Shown piece after piece: positions 48,797 to 57,600 of a stretch of DNA of 64,000 nt (positions are counted from its first letter, which is position 1; the number at the start of each line of letters is the position of its first letter). The stretch spans positions 1 through 64,000 of the forward strand of contig DATBJQ010000090.1 of the NCBI GenBank assembly GCA_036556385.1, in the 5' to 3' direction. Position numbers and translations under genes: made by a program. The notes beneath the pieces are model-generated. The model was not told the origin of the DNA. It saw only the letters and a program-made list of their open reading frames with translations, and ran no database searches. The DNA comes from AC-51 sp036556385 (GTDB taxonomy: Bacteria; Actinomycetota; UBA4738; HRBIN12).

Positions 48797-51688
48797 GTGG
48801 CAACGACCCGGAAGCGTTCCTCCGCAACGAACACGAAGGCTGCCCGAGCGAAGACGAAACGCGAGCCGGCCGCGGCCAAGCCGAAGCTGTCCCCCGACCT
48901 GCAGGTGCTCCAAACCCAGGTCTTCCGCGGACCCAACTACTGGTCGTACGAGCCCTGCATCCGCATGCTCGTGGACCTCGGCTCGCTCGAGCACTGGCCC
49001 TCCAACACGATCCCCGGGTTCAACGACGCGCTGCTCGCCTTGCTGCCCGGTGTGGCCGAGCACTCGTGCTCCCTGGGGAAGCGGGGCGGGTTCGGGGAGC
49101 GGCTGCGTGACGGCACCTGGCTCGGCCACGTGGCCGAGCACGTGGCGCTCGAGCTCCAGCGCGAGTCCGGCGCCCACATCTCACGGGGGAAGACGCGCAG
49201 CGCCGGGCAGCCCGGCGTGTACAACGTGATCTACGGCTACGCCGAGGAGCGGGTGGGGCTGGCCGCCGGCTCGCTCGCCGTCCGCCTCCTGAACCACCTC
49301 GTGCGCGCGGAGGACGGCTTCGACTTCGACGCGGAGCTGGAGCGGCTGATCCTGCTGGCCGAGCGGCGTCAGTTCGGCCCCTCGACCCAGGCGATCGTGG
49401 ACGAGGCCCTGAGCAGGGACATCCCGTGGATGCGGCTGAACGAGCACTCGCTGGTCCAGCTCGGTCAAGGGGCCTACCAGCAGCGGATCCGGGCGACGAT
49501 GACGTCGAAGACCGGCGCCCTCTCGGTGGACATCGCGCAGGACAAGAAGATGACGAACCGCCTGTTGGCGGCCGCGGGGCTCCCGGTCCCGCGCAGCGAG
49601 GTGGTCCGCGTCGAGGACGACGCCGTGACCGCCGCCAAGCGGATCGGGTTCCCGGTCGTGGTGAAGCCCCTCGACGGCAACCACGGCCGCGGGGTGGCGC
49701 TCGATCTGAAGACCGAGCGAGCCGTCCGGACCGGGTTCAAGCGCGCGCTCAAGGAGAGCCGCCGCGGGGACGTCGTCGTCGAGACGTACGTGACCGGCAA
49801 CGACTACCGCGTGCTCGTGATCGGCGGGCGGATGGTGGCGATCGCCGAGCGGGTGCCCGCCCACGTCGTCGGCGACGGCGAGCACACGGTCACCGAGCTC
49901 GTCGAGCTGACGAACCAGGATCCGCGGCGCGGGATCGGCCACGAGAAGGTCCTGACGCGCGTGCGGGTCGACGACGCCGCGACCGATCTGGTGAAGAAGC
50001 AGGGGTTCGCGCTCGACGACGTGCCGCCCGCGGACACCATGGTCAAGCTCGCCGCCACCGGCAACATGTCGACCGGCGGGATCTCGATCGACCGGACCTG
50101 GGACGCGCACGAGGACAACGTGGAGATCGCCGAGGAGGCCGCCCGCGTGATCGGCCTGGACGTGGCGGGGATCGACTTCATCGCGCCGGACATCTCCCAT
50201 CCCGTCCGGGAGACGGGGGGCGCGATCGTCGAGGTGAATGCCGCGCCGGGGTTCCGGATGCACACCCACCCCACCGAGGGCGAGCCGCAGTACGTGGCGA
50301 AGCACGTCGTGGACCTGCTGTTCCCGCCGGGGACGCCGTCGCGGATCCCGATCGTGGCGGTCACCGGGTCGAACGGGAAGACCACGACGACGCGCATGAT
50401 CTCGCACATCTTCCGCGGGATGGGCCGCCGGGTCGGGATGACCACGACCGACGGCGTCTACATCGACGAGCGGCTCGTGAAGCGGGTCGACGCCAGCGGG
50501 CCGAAGTCGGCCCAGATGGTGCTGCAGAACCCGCGCGTCGACTTCGCCGTGTTCGAAGTTGCCCGCGGCGGGATCCTGCGCGAGGGCCTCGGCTACGAGC
50601 GCAACGACGTCGGCGTGGTCCTCAACGTGACGGGCGACCATCTGGGGCTGCGAGAGATCGAGACGCTCGAGCAGCTCGCAGGTGTCAAGCAGGTCGTGGT
50701 GGAAGCCGTGCCGCGCAACGGGTGGGCCGTGCTGAACGCGGACGACCCGCTCGTGCTCGAGATGCGGCGGCACTGCGGCGGCAACGTGATCCTGTTCACG
50801 ATGCAGGACAAGCATGACCTGGTCGACCGGTGGGTGCGCCGCGGCCGCAAGGCCGTCGTGCTCGAGTCGAGCGATCGCGGCGAGATGATGGTGATCCGCG
50901 AGGGCCGCCGGTCGATGCCGATCGCGTGGGTCCACACCCTCCCGGCCACGTTCGAGGGCAAGGCCCGGATGATGGTGCAGAACGCGATGGCGGCCGCCGC
51001 GGCCGCGCACGTCGCCGGCGCGCACCTGCACGACATCCGCCAGGGCCTCCGCTCCTTCACGACCTCGATCTACCAGGCGCCGGGACGGTTGAACGTCTTC
51101 GACCTGGATGGCGTGACGGTGGTCCTCGACTACGCCCACAACGCCCATGGCCTGGAGACGCTCGGCGACTTCACCGAGCGGCTCGCGGCGGATCGTCCGA
51201 CCGGGGGCTCGCGTCCCGGCGAGGCATCCTGGTCGGCGAACCTGCGCGTTGCCTCGGTGGCGACCGCCGGGGATCGCCGGGACGACGACATCCGGGACCT
51301 CGGCCGCGTCGCCTCCCGCTACTTCGACGAGGTGATCATCCGCGAGGACCGGAACACGCGGGGTCGCGAGCGCGGCGAGACGGCCGCCCTGATCATGGAG
51401 GGGATCCGCGAGGGCCAGGCGGCCGGCGGCCGGGCGGGCCATGCCGAGATCGTGCTCGACGAGATGGACGCCGCGCGCAGGGCGCTCGACCGGGCGCGGC
51501 CCGGCGACCTCGTGGTGCTGTGCGTCGACTACGCCACCGAGACGTACCGGGAGCTCGAGGCGCGGCGTGGGGTGGCCGCCCCGAGCGCCCTGCGCGGGTC
51601 GGAGGACGGGCAGTTCGAGTCGGTGGGCGGCGATCCGGACATCGTCGGCCACCGGGCGGGGAACGGCTCGGCCGGCCCCGCCGCCTGA
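48797..51688 (+). CDS. cphA: Cyanophycin synthetase
   Basis: The 963-residue enzyme polymerises Asp and Arg into cyanophycin. A Lys/Ala/Arg-rich extension of about 35 residues comes first, then the N-domain (QVFRGPNYWSYEPCIRMLVDLGSLE). An ATP-grasp domain (about 245-490: NRLLAAAGLPVPRSEVV, VVVKPLDGNHGRGVALDL) adds Asp. A Mur-ligase domain (P-loop VTGSNGKTTTTRM near residue 522; VVLDYAHNAHGLETLGDF) adds Arg. It is slightly longer than usual because of both termini. The GTG start directly abuts the cphB stop. Confidence 0.97.
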   Translation: MATTRKRSSATNTKAARAKTKREPAAAKPKLSPDLQVLQTQVFRGPNYWSYEPCIRMLVDLGSLEHWPSNTIPGFNDALLALLPGVAEHSCSLGKRGGFGERLRDGTWLGHVAEHVALELQRESGAHISRGKTRSAGQPGVYNVIYGYAEERVGLAAGSLAVRLLNHLVRAEDGFDFDAELERLILLAERRQFGPSTQAIVDEALSRDIPWMRLNEHSLVQLGQGAYQQRIRATMTSKTGALSVDIAQDKKMTNRLLAAAGLPVPRSEVVRVEDDAVTAAKRIGFPVVVKPLDGNHGRGVALDLKTERAVRTGFKRALKESRRGDVVVETYVTGNDYRVLVIGGRMVAIAERVPAHVVGDGEHTVTELVELTNQDPRRGIGHEKVLTRVRVDDAATDLVKKQGFALDDVPPADTMVKLAATGNMSTGGISIDRTWDAHEDNVEIAEEAARVIGLDVAGIDFIAPDISHPVRETGGAIVEVNAAPGFRMHTHPTEGEPQYVAKHVVDLLFPPGTPSRIPIVAVTGSNGKTTTTRMISHIFRGMGRRVGMTTTDGVYIDERLVKRVDASGPKSAQMVLQNPRVDFAVFEVARGGILREGLGYERNDVGVVLNVTGDHLGLREIETLEQLAGVKQVVVEAVPRNGWAVLNADDPLVLEMRRHCGGNVILFTMQDKHDLVDRWVRRGRKAVVLESSDRGEMMVIREGRRSMPIAWVHTLPATFEGKARMMVQNAMAAAAAAHVAGAHLHDIRQGLRSFTTSIYQAPGRLNVFDLDGVTVVLDYAHNAHGLETLGDFTERLAADRPTGGSRPGEASWSANLRVASVATAGDRRDDDIRDLGRVASRYFDEVIIREDRNTRGRERGETAALIMEGIREGQAAGGRAGHAEIVLDEMDAARRALDRARPGDLVVLCVDYATETYRELEARRGVAAPSALRGSEDGQFESVGGDPDIVGHRAGNGSAGPAA

Positions 51689-51690
51689 GC

Positions 51691-52035
51691 GTGGACCACG
51701 CGGCGATCCGCGGAGCGCTCCGCGACCGTCTCGGCGAGCTCGACCGCGACCTCGCGGAGCTCACGGCGGTGCCCCGCGACCCGGCCGCGGCGGTCTCGTT
51801 CGGCAAGCGGATCGGCGAGGGCACGACGGAGGCCGTCGGACGGCTGGAGAAGGTCGGTGCCGCCGAGCAGCTCTCGGCGATGCGCGACGATGTGCTCCGG
51901 GCGCTCGACAAGCTCGAGGACGGGACCTACGGGCTGTGCGATCGGTGCGGGGCGCTGATCTCGGAGGAACGGCTCGAGGCCAGGCCCTGGTCGGTCCTGT
52001 GCGTGCGGTGCGCCTCCGGGCGCGCGGGTCGCTGA
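51691..52035 (+). CDS. DksA/TraR-type C4 zinc-finger protein
   Basis: The 114-residue protein has a helical N-terminus (RDRLGELDRDLAELTAV) and a C-terminal four-cysteine finger (YGLCDRCGALISEERLEARPWSVLCVRC), as in DksA/TraR/YocK proteins. DksA relatives bind RNA polymerase through its secondary channel; an acidic DxxDxA tip is not evident here, so the classical activity is uncertain. It starts two bases after the cphA stop and may be the third gene of the cyanophycin operon. Confidence 0.88.
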   Translation: MDHAAIRGALRDRLGELDRDLAELTAVPRDPAAAVSFGKRIGEGTTEAVGRLEKVGAAEQLSAMRDDVLRALDKLEDGTYGLCDRCGALISEERLEARPWSVLCVRCASGRAGR

Positions 52036-52038
52036 GCC

Positions 52039-52245
52039 GTGGACAGGCTCCGCTCGATGCTCCGAACGCCGACCGGGTGGTTCGTCTTCGGTCTGCTGGA
52101 GTTCCTGGTCGTCGCGGCGCTCCTCGTGTGGATCGTGCCGGCGGGATGGCCGGCGGCGGTCCAAGCGGGGGTGACGATCGCGGCGTTCGTCGGGCTCGTG
52201 GCGTTCAACCTGTGGTTGCAGCGACGGTGGTCGCGACCGCGCTGA
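52039..52245 (+). CDS. Small membrane protein
   Basis: The 68-residue protein has two hydrophobic segments (GWFVFGLLEFLVVAALLVWIV and AGVTIAAFVGLVAFNLWL) with basic ends. It begins at a GTG three bases after the zinc-finger gene stop, so it is likely the last gene of that operon. No family recognised. Confidence 0.65.
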   Translation: MDRLRSMLRTPTGWFVFGLLEFLVVAALLVWIVPAGWPAAVQAGVTIAAFVGLVAFNLWLQRRWSRPR

Positions 52246-52246
52246 C

Positions 52247-52260
52247 CCGCCCGCGGGCGG
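52247..52260. terminator. Possible bidirectional terminator (CCGCCCGCGGGCGG)
   Basis: A 14-bp perfect palindrome lies in the 19-base gap between two convergent genes. It could fold on either transcript. Confidence 0.45.
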
Positions 52261-52264
52261 CCCC

Positions 52265-53437
52265 TCAGAACTCGACGGGCAGCCCGAGGTCGCGCGCCAG
52301 GATCAGACGATGGATCTCGCTGGTGCCCTCGCCGATCTCGAGCACCTTGGCGTCGCGATAGAAGCGGGCCACGGGGTACTCCTCGACGAAGCCGAACCCC
52401 CCGTGGATCTGCACCGCGTCACGGGAGCAGGCGACGGCCGCCTCCGACGACACGACCTTCGCGATCGACGCCGCGGCGACATGGGGACGTCCCTGGTCGC
52501 GGAGCCAGGCCGCGCGGTAGGTGGCGAGGCGGGCGGTCTCCACCGCGATCCTCATGTCGGCGACCTTCGTCTGGATCGCCTGGTTCGCGCCGATCGGCCG
52601 GCCGAACGCGGAGCGCACCATCGCGTACGACACGCTCGCATCCAGGCACGCCTGGGCCAGTCCGACGGCGAGCGCGGCGATCGAGATCCGTGCGTCGGTC
52701 AGCACGTCCAGACATTGGGCGAATCCGCGACCCCGGTCCCCCAGCAGGGCGTCGGCGTCGACCTCGCATCCATCGAACGCGAGCCCGCGGGTGTCGCTCG
52801 AACGCCACCCCATCTTCCGGTAGGGGGACTCGACGGCGACGCCGCCGGCATCGGCCGGCACGAGGAACGACGAGAGGCCACGGCGACCGCCCCCCGGCTC
52901 GCTCGCGGCGGTCACGACGTGCACACGGGTGAGGGGCGTCCCGGCGTTCGTGATGAGCGCCTTCGACCCGTCGATCCTCCAGCCGGTCCGCCCGTCCGCT
53001 CCGTTCCACGGCGTCGCCCTGGTCGACGTGGAGGCGGCGTCGCTGCCACCGCCCGGCTCGGTGAGCGCGAACGAGGCGATCGCCTCGCCGGTGCAGATCG
53101 GGGGGAGCCACCGTTCCTTCTGGGCCGTCGATCCGAAGCGGTCGATCATCGTGCCGCCCAGACCGACGGCGGCCGACACCGTGATCGCGACCGACTGATC
53201 GACGCGACCCAGCTCCTCGAGGGCCAGGCACATCGTGAGCGCGTCGGCGCCCGCGCCGCCGTACTCCGGAGGGAAGGGGAGTCCGAACAGCCCGAGCTCC
53301 GCGATCCGCGCGAGGATCTCGAGCGGGAACTCCTCGCGCTCGTCGCGATCGGCCGCGCCCGGGGCAACGACCTCGTCGGCGAACGCCCGGACCACCTCGT
53401 GGAACCGTCGCTGGTCGTCGGTGAGGTCGAGGTCCAT
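52265..53437 (-). CDS. Acyl-CoA dehydrogenase
   Basis: The 390-residue flavoprotein oxidises an acyl-CoA at the alpha-beta bond, passing electrons to ETF. Family segments are IASFALTEPGGGSDAAS (FAD/substrate), VQIHGGFGFVEEYPVARFYRDAKVLEIGEGTSEIHRLILARDL with the catalytic-type Glu in GEGTSE, and RSAFGRPIGANQAIQTKVADM. It resembles short/branched-chain or isovaleryl types, but chain preference cannot be told. The ATG at 53437 follows a TACGCT hexamer by eight bases. It is divergent from the cyclase gene. Confidence 0.94.
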   Translation of the reverse strand: MDLDLTDDQRRFHEVVRAFADEVVAPGAADRDEREEFPLEILARIAELGLFGLPFPPEYGGAGADALTMCLALEELGRVDQSVAITVSAAVGLGGTMIDRFGSTAQKERWLPPICTGEAIASFALTEPGGGSDAASTSTRATPWNGADGRTGWRIDGSKALITNAGTPLTRVHVVTAASEPGGGRRGLSSFLVPADAGGVAVESPYRKMGWRSSDTRGLAFDGCEVDADALLGDRGRGFAQCLDVLTDARISIAALAVGLAQACLDASVSYAMVRSAFGRPIGANQAIQTKVADMRIAVETARLATYRAAWLRDQGRPHVAAASIAKVVSSEAAVACSRDAVQIHGGFGFVEEYPVARFYRDAKVLEIGEGTSEIHRLILARDLGLPVEF

Positions 53438-53445
53438 CCGGATCG

Positions 53446-53451
53446 AGCGTA
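53446..53451 (-). promoter_or_regulatory. Putative -10 box (TACGCT), leaderless start of acyl-CoA dehydrogenase
   Basis: TACGCT on the minus strand ends eight bases before the ATG at 53437. Confidence 0.45.
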
Positions 53452-53490
53452 CCCTTTCGCGAGAGAGGAACACCGACGCAGGATGGGGGT

Positions 53491-55449
53491 ATGAGCGGCC
53501 AGGCCCGTTCCTCGCTGGATCGAGCGCGCGACGCCGTGCAGCGCCGCGCCTGGTTCGACGCGTACGGAGCCTTCGACGCGGTGCGGTCGGAGGGAGGGGC
53601 TCCGCTCGAACCCGACGACCTGGAGCTGCTGGCGAAGGCCGCCTGGTGGACCGGGAGGCCGGGGGAGTCGATCGAGGCCCACGAGCGCGCCTACGCGCTG
53701 CTGGTCGAGCGTGGCGAACGGTCCCGCGCCGCCTTCCAGGCGCTGACGCTCCGTCGGGAGTACGTGACGAAGCTCGGCGGGTCGGTGGCCATGGGGTGGC
53801 TCACCAGGGCCGAGCAGCTCCTCGACGGCGAGCCCGAGTCCGCCGCGCACGGCTACCTGGCACTCGCGCACGGCAGCCAGGCATGGCAACGGGGCGAGCT
53901 CGACCATGCGCTCGCACACATGGAGCGGGGGGTCGAGGTCGGCGCTCGGCTCGGGGATCGGGACCTGCGTGCGTGGGCGGAGATGTACCGCGGGATGGTG
54001 CTGATCGACCGCGGCGACGTGGAGGAGGGATGGCTCCTCCTGGAGGGCGTGGCCGCCGCCGCGGTGGGGGGCGAGCTCGGCGGTTACACGACCGGAGGGG
54101 TGTTCTGCAACGTGATCAGCGTGTGTCGTGACCTCGCCGACTACGGCCGAGCGAGCGAGTGGGCGGACGCGGCGAAGCGGTGGTGCGAGCGGCAATCGAT
54201 CTCGGGGTTCCCCGGCGTCTGCCGCGTCCACCGCGCCGAGGTGCTCCGCCTCCTCGGGGCCTGGACGGAGGCGGAGTCGGAGGTGCGGTTGGCCTGCGAG
54301 GAGCTCCGGGAGTTCAGCCCCGCGCAGGCTGGCGCCGCGTTCCATGAGCTCGGCGAGGTGCGACTGCGACAGGGTGATCTGGCGGGGGCGGAGGAGGCGT
54401 TCGCGCAGGCGGAGGAGTTCCGAGAGGACCCACAACCCGGGCGCTCGCTGCTGCTCGCGGCACGCGGGGAACCCGCCTCGGCCGCCGCGTCGATCCGTTC
54501 CTCGCTCGACGACACGTGGAACCAGCTCAAACGAGCGCGGCTGCTCCCCGCGCAAGCGGCGATCGCCCTGCTCACCGCCGAGCCGGACGTGGCCCGGGCA
54601 GCTGCGCTCGAGCTCGGGTCGATCGCCGAGAGCTTCGGCACCTCGGCGATCCGCGCGGACGCAGAGACCGCGTGGGGGATCGTCGCGCTGCTCGAGGGGA
54701 ACCATGCGGGGGCCCTCGAGCGCGTCCGGGCTGCGCGCGCGTTGTGGCGGGAGGTGGAGGCTCCCTACGAGATCGCGTCCGCGTCGCTGCTGATGGCGTC
54801 GATCCACCTGGAGCGCGGGGACCTCCCGGCCGCGCGACTCGAGGCTGAGGCGGCTCGATCGACGTTCGAGCGGCTGGGAGCGACCCCCGCGGTCGCCCGA
54901 TCCGACGAGCTGCTCCTGCGGCTCGCGCCGCGAGGTCCGTCCCCCGACGTGACCCGGCGGACGTTCCTGTTCAGCGACATCGTGGGGTCGACGCGGTTGA
55001 TCGAGGCCATCGGCGACGAAGCGTGGGTCGCCCTGCGCCGTTGGCACGACGACGCCCTCCGGCGTTCCTTCGACGATCACGGGGGCCAGGAGGTCGACCA
55101 CGCGGGCGACGGGTTCTTCGTCGCGTTCCCGGACGCGCGACACGCGGTGGATTGCGCGATCGAGATCCAGCGGAAGCTCGCGGCGCATCGGCGAGACCAT
55201 GGATTCGCCCCCCGTGTGCGGATGGGCGTGCACGCGACCGAGGCGATCGCGCACGTCGGCGACTACAGCGGTCGCGGCGTACACGAGGCGGCGCGGATCG
55301 GGGCGATCGCCACCGCGGACGAGATCCTGGCCAGCGTCGCGACGCTCGAGCACCTCGACGGCGTCCGGAGCGGGGAGCCCCACGACGAGCAGCTCAAGGG
55401 TCTCTCCGAGCCGGTCGCGGTGCTCGCGATCGAATGGCGGGACGCCTAG
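53491..55449 (+). CDS. TPR-repeat protein with C-terminal class III adenylate/guanylate cyclase domain
   Basis: The 652-residue protein has about 480 residues of TPR-like helical repeats (for example AHGYLALAHGSQAWQRGELDHALAHMERGVEVG) and then a cyclase domain. The first metal Asp lies in RTFLFSDIVGSTRLIEAIG and the second in GGQEVDHAGDGFFVAFPD. The catalytic Asn-Arg motif reads GRGVHEAARIGAIA, with His where most enzymes have Asn. It may make cAMP, or be impaired. The cyclase follows the repeats, the reverse of many ATPase-TPR cyclases. It has a GTG/ATG-rich start with ribosome site GGATGGGGG. It is convergent with the DUF35 gene. Confidence 0.9.
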   Translation: MSGQARSSLDRARDAVQRRAWFDAYGAFDAVRSEGGAPLEPDDLELLAKAAWWTGRPGESIEAHERAYALLVERGERSRAAFQALTLRREYVTKLGGSVAMGWLTRAEQLLDGEPESAAHGYLALAHGSQAWQRGELDHALAHMERGVEVGARLGDRDLRAWAEMYRGMVLIDRGDVEEGWLLLEGVAAAAVGGELGGYTTGGVFCNVISVCRDLADYGRASEWADAAKRWCERQSISGFPGVCRVHRAEVLRLLGAWTEAESEVRLACEELREFSPAQAGAAFHELGEVRLRQGDLAGAEEAFAQAEEFREDPQPGRSLLLAARGEPASAAASIRSSLDDTWNQLKRARLLPAQAAIALLTAEPDVARAAALELGSIAESFGTSAIRADAETAWGIVALLEGNHAGALERVRAARALWREVEAPYEIASASLLMASIHLERGDLPAARLEAEAARSTFERLGATPAVARSDELLLRLAPRGPSPDVTRRTFLFSDIVGSTRLIEAIGDEAWVALRRWHDDALRRSFDDHGGQEVDHAGDGFFVAFPDARHAVDCAIEIQRKLAAHRRDHGFAPRVRMGVHATEAIAHVGDYSGRGVHEAARIGAIATADEILASVATLEHLDGVRSGEPHDEQLKGLSEPVAVLAIEWRDA

Positions 55450-55450
55450 C

Positions 55451-55897
55451 CTAGCCGGCGGCCCGCGAGAACCCCTCGAGGTCTCCGATCCGGCCCTCTC
55501 GGTCCGACCGGAGCACCGGCACCACGCGATCCCCGATCGCCGGGTCCCATCCATCCTCCGGCAGGAGTCGGTGGAGCAGGACCGTGTCGGCGCCGTCGAG
55601 GCGGACCAGCCCGTAGCGTTCGGGCGCGGGGAGGGGCTCGTCGTCGACGTCGACGTGCAGCGTCGTCCACGACGTCAGCGTGCCTCCCGGGCCACACGTG
55701 GTGTCGGGCCGGAGCTCGGCGAGGCACCGCTCGCAGAACACGCGCGCGGGGAGGTAGGTCACGTCACACGACGAGCAGCGCGACCCGACGAACGTCCCCT
55801 CGTCGCGGAGGCTCGCGAAGAAGGCGCCGTTTCCGAGGCCGGGCGTGTATCGGAACGCCACGGGCAGCGTGCCGTCGATCCGTCGATCGTCCGTCAT
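55451..55897 (-). CDS. DUF35 (Zn-ribbon/OB-fold) acyl-CoA-associated protein
   Basis: The 148-residue protein has a rubredoxin-like zinc ribbon (CSSCDVTYLPARVFCERC) and a C-terminal OB fold (TLTSWTTLHVDVD, YGLVRLDGADTVLLHRLL). DUF35 proteins partner with thiolase-fold enzymes, as in ChsH2-Ltp2 aldolase of steroid breakdown and BbsA-BbsB of benzylsuccinate oxidation. The start ATG overlaps the stop of the upstream thiolase-DUF35 fusion (ATGA), so coupling to the two thiolase-like genes is tight. Confidence 0.9.
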   Translation of the reverse strand: MTDDRRIDGTLPVAFRYTPGLGNGAFFASLRDEGTFVGSRCSSCDVTYLPARVFCERCLAELRPDTTCGPGGTLTSWTTLHVDVDDEPLPAPERYGLVRLDGADTVLLHRLLPEDGWDPAIGDRVVPVLRSDREGRIGDLEGFSRAAG

Positions 55898-57600
55898 GGA
55901 CCGGCGTCCTGCGCCGCGGGACGGAAATGCGCGATGTCCAGGATCGAGCCTTCGCGTTCGCCCTCGGGTCGCCAGACCGCCTCGACCCGCATCCCGATCC
56001 GCACGTCGTCTGGATCCACGTCGCCGAGGAGGTGGAGGAAGCCGCCCTCGCTCGTGCCGTCGAGGCGGATCACCGCTGGGATCTCCGGGTCGTCGAGCTG
56101 GCGCATGTCCCAGGTGATCCGGCACAGGGAGAAGGTCTCCACGCTCCCCGTGTCGGCCACGTCGGCCCACCCGTCGGTCGGGCGGAAGCATCGCTCGCAG
56201 AACGCGCGGGGAGGAACGAGGATCCGGCCGCATGCCGAGCAGGTGGTCGCCCGGATCCGACCCTCTCGGAGGCCGTCGAGGAACGCCCCGGCGGCGGCGC
56301 CCGGATCCCATCGGTACCGGCCGTCGAACGCGGTGTCGACGGCCCCGGAAGCCGTGAGGAACTCCGGGTCGCTGAGCGACGTCGCCGTCGGCGCCAGGGG
56401 CGGCGTCGTGGCGGTCGCGGTGGTCGCGGGGCCGCCGTCGGTCCCCATCACGACGACCGTGCCCACTTGCATCAGATCTCCCCACGCCTGCGCGAGGCCG
56501 CGCTCGGGGGTGCCGGGCACCTGTCGGGCTCCGGCTTCGCCGCGGAGCTGCCAGAACAGCTCGGCGATCTTCATCAGCCCCGCCGCGGCGATCGGGTTGC
56601 CGACGCCGAGGAGGCCTCCGCTCGGGCAGCAGGGGAGGTCCCCGTCGCGCGCCGTGACGCCGTCGCGCGCGGCTTCCGGCGCCATCCCCTTGTCGAACAG
56701 GAGCAGGCCCTCCAGGTGGTGGAGCTCCTTGTAATCGAACGGGTCGTACGGCTCGGCCACATGGATCTGCTTGCGCGGCTCCGTGACGCCCGCCATGTCG
56801 TAGGCCATCCGCGCCGCGTGCTCGACGTACTCGGGATACACGAGGTCGCGGTTCGTCCAGTACGTGGTGTCGAGGTTCCACCCCACCCCCTGGATCCAGA
56901 CCGGCCGGTCCGTGAGGGTCGCCGCCACGTCCTCGGCGGCCAGCACCAGCGCGACAGCGCCGTCGCTGATCGGCGAGACGTCGAGCCGCTGGACCGGCCA
57001 GGCGAGCACCTCGCTCGCCAGGACGTCGTCGGTGGTGATGTCCGCCTGTCCGAGGAGCGCCGCGGGGTGGTCGGCCGCGTTCCGCTTGTTCTTCACCGCG
57101 ACCGATGCGATGTCACGCTTGTCGAGCCCGTACGTCGACATGTACCGGTTCATCTCGAGGGCGAAGATCCACAGCAGGTTCGGCCCGAGCGGCCGCTCGA
57201 TCACGTTGTCGAAGATCGTGAGGAACGCGCCCTGGGGGTGGGGCTGGCACGAGGACATCTTCTCCTCGGCCACGCAGAGCACGACGTCGGCCATCCCGGA
57301 CGCGACCGTGTACCAGCCCTGGATCGGCGTGAACACGCCGGTGCCGCCGCCCACGTACGCGCGCAGGAAGGGCTTTCCCCACGCGCCCGCGCCGTCGGCC
57401 AGGTAGTCACCCTTGCGGTGCACGCCGTCGAACGCGTCGGGCGCGCTCCCCAGGCACACGGCGTCGACGCGATCCAGCCCGATCCCCGCGCTCTCGAGGG
57501 CCGCGCGCGCGGCGATCGCGGAGAGCTCCTTGCCGGTCTCCTGGGCGCGTCGCACGAACCGCGTCATGCCGGCGCCGACCACCGCGACCCGCCTACCCAC
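55894..57600 (-). CDS. Thiolase-fold protein fused to a DUF35 domain, lacking the catalytic cysteine
   Basis: The 568-residue fusion starts with a thiolase/SCP2-type domain (VGRRVAVVGAGMTRF, ALESAGIGLDRVDAVCLGSAPDAFDG). In place of the nucleophilic Cys segment it has YVGGGTGVFTPIQ, and the usual GHP near the C-terminal Cys reads GVGNPIAAAG, so it cannot be a classical thiolase. From about residue 430 a zinc ribbon (CSACGRILVPPRAFCERC) and OB fold form a DUF35 domain. Ltp2-type retro-aldolases lack the cysteine too and need DUF35. The GTG at 57600 overlaps the upstream gene by eight bases. Confidence 0.88.
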   Translation of the reverse strand: MGRRVAVVGAGMTRFVRRAQETGKELSAIAARAALESAGIGLDRVDAVCLGSAPDAFDGVHRKGDYLADGAGAWGKPFLRAYVGGGTGVFTPIQGWYTVASGMADVVLCVAEEKMSSCQPHPQGAFLTIFDNVIERPLGPNLLWIFALEMNRYMSTYGLDKRDIASVAVKNKRNAADHPAALLGQADITTDDVLASEVLAWPVQRLDVSPISDGAVALVLAAEDVAATLTDRPVWIQGVGWNLDTTYWTNRDLVYPEYVEHAARMAYDMAGVTEPRKQIHVAEPYDPFDYKELHHLEGLLLFDKGMAPEAARDGVTARDGDLPCCPSGGLLGVGNPIAAAGLMKIAELFWQLRGEAGARQVPGTPERGLAQAWGDLMQVGTVVVMGTDGGPATTATATTPPLAPTATSLSDPEFLTASGAVDTAFDGRYRWDPGAAAGAFLDGLREGRIRATTCSACGRILVPPRAFCERCFRPTDGWADVADTGSVETFSLCRITWDMRQLDDPEIPAVIRLDGTSEGGFLHLLGDVDPDDVRIGMRVEAVWRPEGEREGSILDIAHFRPAAQDAGP

